From positions 1 through 6,126 of the forward strand of contig CADCOZ010000282.1 of assembly GCA_902803125.1 (NCBI GenBank): DNA of 6,126 nucleotides, given 5' to 3'. The stretch comes from an uncultured Ruminococcus sp. (GTDB lineage Bacteria; Bacillota; Clostridia; Oscillospirales; Acutalibacteraceae). The notes beneath the pieces were generated by a model that saw nothing but the letters and a program-made list of their open reading frames with translations, did no database searches and had not been told where the DNA came from. How positions within the stretch are numbered: the first letter of the stretch is position 1; every line of letters starts with the position of its first letter. Position numbers and translations under genes: made by a program. Positions 1 to 5,403 of the stretch are shown piece by piece.

Positions 1-21
1 GCAAAGCCCCTGGTGGGAGGT

Positions 22-42
22 TTGGAGGGCAAAGCCCTCCAA
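22..42 (-). terminator. Perfect GC-rich hairpin just after the kinase stop, terminator or palindromic repeat
   Basis: TTGGAGGGC (22-30) and GCCCTCCAA (34-42) form a 9-bp perfect stem with an AAA loop (UUU in the minus-strand transcript). It begins 4 nt after the kinase stop codon, so it would sit at the 3' end of the operon mRNA. There is no U run after it, so intrinsic termination is doubtful; it may act as a 3' stabiliser or be one unit of an intergenic palindromic repeat. The motif GCAAAGCCC recurs at 1-9. Confidence 0.5.
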
Positions 43-46
43 CACT

Positions 47-1339
47 TTAGGGGTGGAATTTGCAGGTGAAGGAGATCACGCCGTTGTGCCAGGTGACGTT
101 GATGGTGCCTTTGCAGGTGGTAACAATGGATTCGGCAATCGAAAGGCCTATGCCGTAACCACTCTTCTCGGTGCTGTGGGATTCGTCCGCACGATAAAAA
201 CGTTCGAAAAACCGATGATAGTCTACACCTGCACCCGATTGGTAATCGTTGGAAACGACTAAGCGTATGACCTTGCCTTTGCGGGTCAGCTCTATGCGGA
301 TATGGCCTTTTTCGTCACAGTACTTGATGGCGTTGTCCAACAAAAGGGTGGCTAACTGCCGCATCTGTCCTTCCGGCGCCGTCATGGTGACGTTGTCGGC
401 AATATCGGTGGTCAGCGTCTTTTCGGCTTGCTGAGCCAGCGGAGAAAGCTCTTCGGCGGCTGAACGTACAGCGGCCGAAACATCTGTTTCAACCAACTTT
501 TCGGAGTCTTGGTGTTCTTCGGCTCGTGCTATCGTGACTAAATCCTGTATCAGCTTGGTCATTTGTTCGGTCTGCCGCAAGGTTGACCGATTCCAATCGT
601 TTTCACCGTTGAGCATAATGTCCAATTCGGTGTTGGCTCGGATAACCGCCAAGGGCGTTTTCAGCTCGTGACCGGCGTTGGTGATGAACTGCTTTTGCCG
701 CTGGGCATTTCGGATTTCGGGACGAATCATATATTTGGACAGCACCATGACCAAAAGTGCCATACCAAGCCCGCCAACAGCAATAAACCCTAAAATAATA
801 CTAAACAGGCGGCGGCTGACAGCGTGCTGCTGGGTACAGTCCACAAACACGACTAACAAGCTGTCATCCGTATTGGTGACCTGATAGGTATAGTTATCAA
901 TATTGCCGTATTCCGAACCGGAAATGATGGCCAAAAAAGCGTACTGTTCCGCTTCTTCTGCCGAAACGGCGGCAATACTGCCCGTGTTTTTCCATATGAT
1001 TTCGTTGTCCTCCTGCACCGATACTTTGACCGAAAAATAACGGGTGCGGAACCGCAGTTCCGGAGAACTGTCCAGACCGGAACCGAATATTTCTTCCCAA
1101 AACTGTTCAAAATCGTTCGGCTGGGAATATTCGTCCACATCCCGCCGGGCATGGTTGGCTTCGGAAATATCGCCGTCATTGGCGGTAATGTAATTGAGCG
1201 TGGCTCGTATCTGCTTGTTGGAAATATACAGATTGAACAGGTAAATGATACTGCCCATTAACAGCATGATACCCATAAAAGATAAAAAGGCCGCTAAAGA
1301 AAACTTGTGTCTGAGTTTTTTGATGGCCTGCTGATTCAT
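47..1339 (-). CDS. Membrane sensor histidine kinase of a two-component system
   Basis: This 430-residue kinase probably autophosphorylates on His and passes phosphate to the OmpR-type regulator encoded two genes upstream. Seen: TM1 at about residues 13-38, an extracellular stretch of about 140 residues (39-177), TM2 at about 178-201, then a short linker with no clear HAMP. The H-box FITNAGHELKTPL (218-230, His224) follows, then an N-box LLLDNAIKYCD (332-342, Asn336), an F-box-like FFERFYRAD (377-385) and a G2 box GYGIGLS (394-400). The usual DxGxG of the G1 box is not recognisable; residues 363-373 read SNDYQSGAGVD. From memory, this variant and the RYFSV-type ectodomain are typical of one clostridial kinase family, so it is likely active. 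The ATG overlaps the stop of the phosphatase gene (ATGA) and has an AAAAGGAG ribosome site 9 nt upstream, implying translational coupling. It is the last gene of the operon. The ectodomain ligand is unknown. Confidence 0.93.
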   Translation of the reverse strand: MNQQAIKKLRHKFSLAAFLSFMGIMLLMGSIIYLFNLYISNKQIRATLNYITANDGDISEANHARRDVDEYSQPNDFEQFWEEIFGSGLDSSPELRFRTRYFSVKVSVQEDNEIIWKNTGSIAAVSAEEAEQYAFLAIISGSEYGNIDNYTYQVTNTDDSLLVVFVDCTQQHAVSRRLFSIILGFIAVGGLGMALLVMVLSKYMIRPEIRNAQRQKQFITNAGHELKTPLAVIRANTELDIMLNGENDWNRSTLRQTEQMTKLIQDLVTIARAEEHQDSEKLVETDVSAAVRSAAEELSPLAQQAEKTLTTDIADNVTMTAPEGQMRQLATLLLDNAIKYCDEKGHIRIELTRKGKVIRLVVSNDYQSGAGVDYHRFFERFYRADESHSTEKSGYGIGLSIAESIVTTCKGTINVTWHNGVISFTCKFHP

Positions 1340-3834
1340 AACGGATCACTCCTTTTGGCCGAACCGGATTCGCCAAAATACTGCAGAGAAAGCAGGGTGA
1401 TGTCATCGGCTTGTTCACAACCTTGTGAATATCGGTCAACATCCGCTTTGATTTTCGTGCAAAGACGGCGGGCGTTTTGGGTGCTGTTTTGTGTGAGCAG
1501 CTCCAGCAAACGCTTCTCGCCGTAGAGATTCAGCTGTTTGTCGGCGGCTTCCACCACACCGTCTGTATAGAGCAGCAGCTGATCCTGCGGGTTCAGCATC
1601 AGTTCCTTGGGTTTATACTTCATATTGGGCATTCCTGCCAGCACAAAGCCGGAGCGTTCCCGCAGATACTCCCATTGACCGCTGCGGCACAGCAGCGGGG
1701 GATTATGACTGGCGTTGACATATTGCAGGCGGCCGGTGGACAAATCGAGGATACCCATCCAAGCCGTTACAAACATTTCCGCCGAGTTGGATTCATAGAG
1801 CCGCTGGTTGGCGATGCGGAAAATTTCTTCAATCGGTATGCCTTCCAGTGCAAGGTTTTTCAGCATGGTTTTGGCGGTCATCATAAACAGAGCGGCCGGA
1901 ATGCCTTTGCCGGATACGTCTGCCACGACAAAAGCCAAACGGTTATCGGCGGTGAAGTAGAAGTCATAAAAGTCTCCGCCTACCTCTTTAGCCGGCGTCA
2001 TGGAGGCGAAGATATCGAAAGAGGTTTTGTCCGGAAAGGGCGGGAATACATGGGGCAGAGCCGAAGCCTGAATATCATGTGCCAGTGCCAGATCCTTGTC
2101 GATACGGGCGGCTTCGGCGGCAATATATTGCTTTAGGGTGTTGACCGTCAGGGTGATGTCCTCCGACAGCGTTGCAAAGTCACGGTTGTTGTAAACATCA
2201 AAAGTGACCTCTAAATTGCCTTTGCAGATTTCGCCCAAACGGTGATTGATTTTGTTCAGGTTTCTCGTGATGTGCAAATAGATAACCATGTCCAAACAAA
2301 TAATGATCAGGGCAAAAATGGCAATCGCCATCAGCTGCATCAGCACAATGGCAATATTGCGGCTTTCCATGGCTTCTTCCTGACTGATACACGCCAGATA
2401 GTAAAATCCGTCATGCGGTTGCCAGATGGCCATCATCGATATCTCACCGATGGTGGTTTCAAAAAGGGTTTCCTGCGGATGTTCAAACAGTGCATGGTCA
2501 AGGCCGTCTGGCAAATCTGTATCAGACCAAGCCTGATTGAGTATATAATGTTTGTTGTTGGGGTCAGGTTCTGCAGAGAGAATCTGAATGGAGCCTGTCA
2601 TGCCAAACAGAAACATACGGGAAGAATCATAGATATAATTTTCCACATAGCCGTCCAGCAAAGGCTGACCATAGACAATTTGCAGAAAGGCTACCCCTTG
2701 AAAGACATCTGAAACACTCTCCAGACTCCAAGAGGATTTTGCTGAGGTTTGGCCTTCTGCCAAAGAGGTTTCTATACTTATGTGCATCTCCTCTGTGTCA
2801 AATTTTTGCCCGATAGTATCCGGCTGATTGCTGTACAGGACGGTGCCATCCGCAGAAAGGAGTTGGATTTCCTGAAGCGTATAGTGTTTGCAGTATTCCT
2901 GCAATACGGCGGCTATATCTTCTGCATCCGTCTGCCGGTTATGGTTGATGTCGGGGAACTTATCGGCAGGAAGCAGCATCAGGGCGGCATAATCCGAGTC
3001 CCCCAAATCGCACAGCTGAAACAGCAGGTTCATTATTGCCTTGTATTTGGACTTTTCAATCTCATCAATCAGATCATGGACACTGACATTCAGCGTATTT
3101 TCCGTGCTGGTCATGACGGTGTTGTCCAGCATCAGATAGGTCAAAAGCCCCGTGACAAGATAAGCCGCCACAATGCAGAGATTCAGATAGCGTTCAATCA
3201 CAAACCGCAGGCTGTGTTCTCTGTTTTTTCGGTAGCGGTAGGGGTCATTCCGAAGCAGGGCGGCCAACGGCAGAGCTAAAATAGTCACAAGGATGTTGGC
3301 AGAAAACAGGAACGATGCCGCATCCTGCACGATATAATAAGCCATCAGTAAATTCTTCCAATTGAAGAAGAAGATGGTCAGCAGATAGGTACCTACCAGC
3401 GTGGTGCAGAACATAAAAACGGTCAGCATAGCAGGCTTTCTCCGAAAACTGATCATTTTTTGCAGAAGTATTGCTCCCACACCGGCTCCTATCAGATAGA
3501 TGGCATAAGGGACGGCCAACTCCGGCATTTGATGGTGGAACAATAGCCATACACTGACGGGAACGCTGATCAAGGCAGCGATAAGCGTTGACCGCCTTCC
3601 CGAAACGAACACCGAACAGATGAGTACCGCCGCACTGACATCAATCGTGTTGCCGTACCAGGACAAACCCAGTTCCGTGCAGATGACAGCGGCTCCCCCC
3701 CAAAGCAGACCCATCAATATTTGATAGGGAACCGAAGGCGTTAGACCCTTTTGTGTCATAAAGCGTTCTGTCAGGCTGAACAGCACGGTAATGACCAGCG
3801 GAATAAGTGCCATAGTAGCAATCTGTTGTATCAC
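1336..3834 (-). CDS. Multi-pass membrane SpoIIE/RsbU-type PP2C serine/threonine phosphatase with extracellular sensor and HAMP
   Basis: This 832-residue protein combines sensor and phosphatase. Seen in order: about seven hydrophobic helices (residues 5-196) resembling the 5TM receptor domain of LytS-type proteins, a further helix (214-237), an extracellular region (about 240-490) with a CACHE-like segment (IQLLSADGTVLYSN, then TIGQKF), a TM helix (492-520), HAMP (about 521-572), a linker helix LALAHDIQASALP (582-594) like the RsbU switch helix, and PP2C_SpoIIE (about 605-818). The metal-binding acids look intact: VGGDFYDF (618-625, Asp621), ADVSGKG (638-644, Asp639), TDG (757-759, Asp758) and ADD (809-811). 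It is therefore probably an active Mn/Mg-dependent phosphatase. In known systems such enzymes dephosphorylate STAS anti-anti-sigma proteins; none is encoded here. The start is GTG, chosen because GAAAGGA lies 9 nt upstream; the ATG eight codons in has no ribosome site. It sits between the regulator and kinase genes and overlaps the latter by 4 nt. Confidence 0.93.
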   Translation of the reverse strand: MIQQIATMALIPLVITVLFSLTERFMTQKGLTPSVPYQILMGLLWGGAAVICTELGLSWYGNTIDVSAAVLICSVFVSGRRSTLIAALISVPVSVWLLFHHQMPELAVPYAIYLIGAGVGAILLQKMISFRRKPAMLTVFMFCTTLVGTYLLTIFFFNWKNLLMAYYIVQDAASFLFSANILVTILALPLAALLRNDPYRYRKNREHSLRFVIERYLNLCIVAAYLVTGLLTYLMLDNTVMTSTENTLNVSVHDLIDEIEKSKYKAIMNLLFQLCDLGDSDYAALMLLPADKFPDINHNRQTDAEDIAAVLQEYCKHYTLQEIQLLSADGTVLYSNQPDTIGQKFDTEEMHISIETSLAEGQTSAKSSWSLESVSDVFQGVAFLQIVYGQPLLDGYVENYIYDSSRMFLFGMTGSIQILSAEPDPNNKHYILNQAWSDTDLPDGLDHALFEHPQETLFETTIGEISMMAIWQPHDGFYYLACISQEEAMESRNIAIVLMQLMAIAIFALIIICLDMVIYLHITRNLNKINHRLGEICKGNLEVTFDVYNNRDFATLSEDITLTVNTLKQYIAAEAARIDKDLALAHDIQASALPHVFPPFPDKTSFDIFASMTPAKEVGGDFYDFYFTADNRLAFVVADVSGKGIPAALFMMTAKTMLKNLALEGIPIEEIFRIANQRLYESNSAEMFVTAWMGILDLSTGRLQYVNASHNPPLLCRSGQWEYLRERSGFVLAGMPNMKYKPKELMLNPQDQLLLYTDGVVEAADKQLNLYGEKRLLELLTQNSTQNARRLCTKIKADVDRYSQGCEQADDITLLSLQYFGESGSAKRSDPL
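1347..1356 (-). promoter_or_regulatory. Ribosome binding site of the kinase gene, inside the phosphatase CDS
   Basis: AAAAGGAGTG on the minus strand lies within the last codons of the phosphatase gene. The kinase ATG at 1337-1339 shares the ATGA overlap with the phosphatase stop TGA (1336-1338), a typical arrangement for translational coupling and matched protein amounts. Confidence 0.8.
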
Positions 3835-3843
3835 AGAGGATTA

Positions 3844-3850
3844 TCCTTTC
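3844..3850 (-). promoter_or_regulatory. Ribosome binding site that decides the GTG start of the phosphatase
   Basis: GAAAGGA on the minus strand ends 9 nt before the GTG at 3832-3834. The next possible start, an ATG at 3811-3813, has no purine-rich site at a workable distance, so the GTG is preferred. Confidence 0.75.
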
Positions 3851-3871
3851 TTTTTGGAATCATGCGGCCAT

Positions 3872-4534
3872 TTATGACAAGCAGTAACCGGAGTCCGCCG
3901 TGCCGACAATAGCGGCTGAAGAAGCGATAGCCTTCAGCTTGCGTTTGAGATAAGAAATATAGAGCCAAACGGTTTCTGCTTTGGCATCGGGGTCATTGTT
4001 CCAAACGTGCTGGAGCAGGTAATCGGTACTGAGGGTACGGCCGGTATGCAGGAGCAAGGTATGCATCAGTTCAAATTCCTTGACAGACAGCCGCACGGTA
4101 TTTTCAGCCCCCAGTTCAAAAGAGGCGGCCTTCAGTGAAAGGTCCCGATAGGTCAGGTCATCGGCCTGATACTGTGTTTTGCGGCGTGTAAGGGCGCGAA
4201 CCCGTGCCAGCAGTTCCTTTATGGCAAATGGTTTGGTCAGGTAATCATCGGCACCGGCATCCAAACCGGTCACTCTGTCCTCTATTTCCGCTTTAGCGGT
4301 CAGCATCAAAACAGGGGTAATGATATTTTTTTGCCGCAGTTCAGTCAGCACCTGAATACCGTCTTTTTTAGGCATCATGATATCGAGAACAATGCAGTCA
4401 TACGCATCGTTCTCCAATTTTTCCGAAGCGGCCAGCCCGTCAAAAACCGCTTCTACTGTATATCCCTCGTGCGTCAGCACCGCACATAATACCTTATTGA
4501 GATCGGGCGTATCTTCTGCTAATAACACTTTCAT
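3872..4534 (-). CDS. OmpR/PhoB-family response regulator
   Basis: This 220-residue DNA-binding regulator has the normal length for its family. The receiver domain (1-118) has the acidic pair Glu7/Asp8, the phospho-acceptor Asp51 in IVLDIMMP, Thr79 in MLTA and Lys101 in LTKPF. The winged-helix output domain (about 125-220) includes LSVKEFELM (149-157) and a recognition-helix region ETVWLYISYLKRKL (187-200). It most likely receives phosphate from the histidine kinase encoded at the end of the same operon, although the PP2C gene separates the two. The ATG has GAGGA 6 nt upstream. The gap to the preceding synthetase gene is 42 nt and to the following phosphatase gene 37 nt, neither containing a hairpin. 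Its targets are not shown; the operon's own promoter, which carries an 11-bp-spaced direct repeat, is a reasonable candidate. Confidence 0.96.
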   Translation of the reverse strand: MKVLLAEDTPDLNKVLCAVLTHEGYTVEAVFDGLAASEKLENDAYDCIVLDIMMPKKDGIQVLTELRQKNIITPVLMLTAKAEIEDRVTGLDAGADDYLTKPFAIKELLARVRALTRRKTQYQADDLTYRDLSLKAASFELGAENTVRLSVKEFELMHTLLLHTGRTLSTDYLLQHVWNNDPDAKAETVWLYISYLKRKLKAIASSAAIVGTADSGYCLS

Positions 4535-4576
4535 TTTCTTTCCTCTTTTCTCCAGTAATGTTATTGTGGCAGGCGT

Positions 4577-5191
4577 TTAATCCTGTTCCAAAATCATATC
4601 CCGTATCGTCTGCATGGACAAGTCGGTAGAAGCCAATTCATCGGCACAGCGTTTCAGCTCCTGCACAATCAGGGCGGTTTTGCCGCCAACGTCTTTCTTA
4701 TACTTCAAGTGATGTTCCAGAGCCGCCCAGGTATCCATCGAAATGGTTCTCAGCTGTATTTCGGCAAAGTAACCGTTCTGAAAACGAATGATGAGATGAT
4801 AACTGCGGTATCCGTTGGGTTTGGCATGGCGGATATAGTCCTTTTCTTCGACAAATTCGTATTGTCCCGATGCTTTCAGGCGGCGGCAGATTTCAAAAAC
4901 ATCATCCACAAAGGCACAAACCACCCTTACCCCAATGGCATCTTTGATAATATGCAGTGCGGAATGGGTCGTAACGGGCAGTCCCTTGCGGCGGCATTTT
5001 TCCCGCATACTGTCCTCGCTTTTGATGCGGGTCAGATAATGTTCAACCGGATCCATGCCCAATTCGGCGGTCATTTCGGCTCGTATGGCGGCAATATGTT
5101 CTGATAAAGCGGCACAGGCCTGTTCCAAAGCCGGCCGTTCGTTTCCGTAAATGCTTTCGGCAGTTGTTTGTGTAGTTTGTGTAGTCTGCAT
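4577..5191 (-). CDS. Small alarmone synthetase, RelQ/RelP-type GTP pyrophosphokinase
   Basis: This 204-residue cytosolic enzyme should transfer pyrophosphate from ATP to the 3'-OH of GDP or GTP, giving (p)ppGpp. It is a lone RelA/SpoT synthetase domain with no HD hydrolase, TGS or ACT domain, and its length fits RelQ/RelP (about 200-230 residues). Motifs seen: YLTRIKSEDSMREK (52-65), KDAIGVRVV (83-91, Asp84, Arg89), KDYIRHAKPNGYRSYHL (117-133) and EIQLRTISMDTWAALEH (144-160, Glu144, Gln146, His160). The catalytic residues of the family therefore appear intact. RelQ versus RelP cannot be decided here. The ATG has a strong GGAGGG 5 nt upstream and follows a clear promoter, making it the first gene of the operon. 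The N-terminus MQTTQTTQTTAES is unusual: its first ten residues come partly from a 9-bp tandem duplication. Because it is co-transcribed with a two-component system, alarmone output is probably tied to an envelope signal (inference). Confidence 0.94.
   Translation of the reverse strand: MQTTQTTQTTAESIYGNERPALEQACAALSEHIAAIRAEMTAELGMDPVEHYLTRIKSEDSMREKCRRKGLPVTTHSALHIIKDAIGVRVVCAFVDDVFEICRRLKASGQYEFVEEKDYIRHAKPNGYRSYHLIIRFQNGYFAEIQLRTISMDTWAALEHHLKYKKDVGGKTALIVQELKRCADELASTDLSMQTIRDMILEQD
5160..5174. repeat. 15-bp direct repeat, copy 1 (in synthetase N-terminus)
   Basis: GCAGTTGTTTGTGTA is identical at 5160-5174 and 5403-5417, 243 bp apart. This copy lies in codons of the synthetase encoding part of TQTTA. 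The two copies bracket the intergenic promoter region. Confidence 0.6.
5167..5184. repeat. 9-bp tandem duplication in the synthetase start region
   Basis: TTTGTGTAG occurs twice head to tail (5167-5175 and 5176-5184). On the coding strand it contributes to three QTT triplets directly after the initiator Met. Nine bp is in frame, so copy-number change would lengthen or shorten the N-terminus without breaking the gene. Confidence 0.7.
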
Positions 5192-5196
5192 AGAAT

Positions 5197-5202
5197 CCCT
5201 CC
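5197..5202 (-). promoter_or_regulatory. Ribosome binding site of the alarmone synthetase gene
   Basis: GGAGGG on the minus strand lies 5 nt before the ATG at 5189-5191. It supports this start, which includes the odd QTT-repeat N-terminus. Confidence 0.85.
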
Positions 5203-5219
5203 GATATTATTAGGATATT
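5203..5219. promoter_or_regulatory. Candidate operator: GATATT direct repeat, 11-bp period
   Basis: On the plus strand GATATT occurs at 5203-5208 and 5214-5219, exactly 11 bp apart. A longer AGGATAT match occurs at 5212-5218 and again at 5231-5237 in the promoter spacer. Tandem half-sites one helical turn apart are the usual OmpR-family binding pattern. The pair covers the predicted transcript start, so bound regulator would be expected to repress. The regulator's binding site is not known from sequence; this is inference from spacing and location. Confidence 0.35.
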
Positions 5220-5222
5220 GTC

Positions 5223-5251
5223 AGTATAACAGGATATCCGCTTTTTTTCAA
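5223..5251 (-). promoter_or_regulatory. Sigma-A promoter, extended -10, for the alarmone synthetase operon
   Basis: Read on the minus strand, the -35 is TTGAAA (5246-5251) and the -10 is TATACT (5223-5228), with a 17-bp spacer. TGT directly before the -10 makes an extended -10 (TGn). A start about 7 nt downstream, near 5216, would give a leader of about 25 nt holding only the ribosome site, leaving no room for a riboswitch or attenuator. This is the only good promoter noticed upstream of the four-gene cluster. The spacer contains the 8-bp palindrome GGATATCC (5232-5239). Confidence 0.85.
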
Positions 5252-5375
5252 GAGAGTTCTTTCCCTATCCGCCGAAATATTGGCAAGACGGGTACTTTTC
5301 CCCAAGAAACTGTCCGATGAAATGCAAAAAATCTTGAGCAGGCCAATAAAAAAACGTCTTTTCGGGCAGTATAAA

Positions 5376-5403
5376 CGGGAGGTACTATAAGCAGTACCTC
5401 CCG
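5376..5403 (-). terminator. Hairpin at the end of the surface-protein gene, probable terminator
   Basis: CGGGAGGTACT (5376-5386) is perfectly complementary to AGTACCTCCCG (5393-5403), giving an 11-bp stem with a 6-nt loop. On the minus-strand transcript it is followed by only UUUAU; a second U run (seven U) comes about 20 nt further on. The surface-protein TAG (5385-5387) lies at the stem-loop junction, closer than usual for a terminator. It would separate the surface-protein transcript from the operon downstream. Confidence 0.6.

Noticed and set aside
1477..2136. 219-codon open frame on the plus strand
   Set aside because: It is antisense to the conserved PP2C domain, starts with TTG and shows no ribosome site or recognisable motif. 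It is explained by codon bias of the real gene.
2749..3279. 176-codon plus-strand open frame
   Set aside because: It is antisense to the ectodomain and TM region of the phosphatase, with no initiation signals and no family resemblance.
3835..3871. Possible separate promoter or terminator between regulator and phosphatase genes
   Set aside because: The 37-nt gap holds only the ribosome site and A-rich sequence. There is no hairpin and no paired -35/-10 elements.
5214..5390. Plus-strand open stretch of 58 codons that reads like a basic, helical protein end (LSDEMQKILSRPIKKRL)
   Set aside because: There is no start codon with a ribosome site: only one ATG, late, and a stop just upstream at 5211-5213. 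It overlaps the minus-strand promoter and ends in the hairpin. It could be a gene remnant, but nothing supports that.
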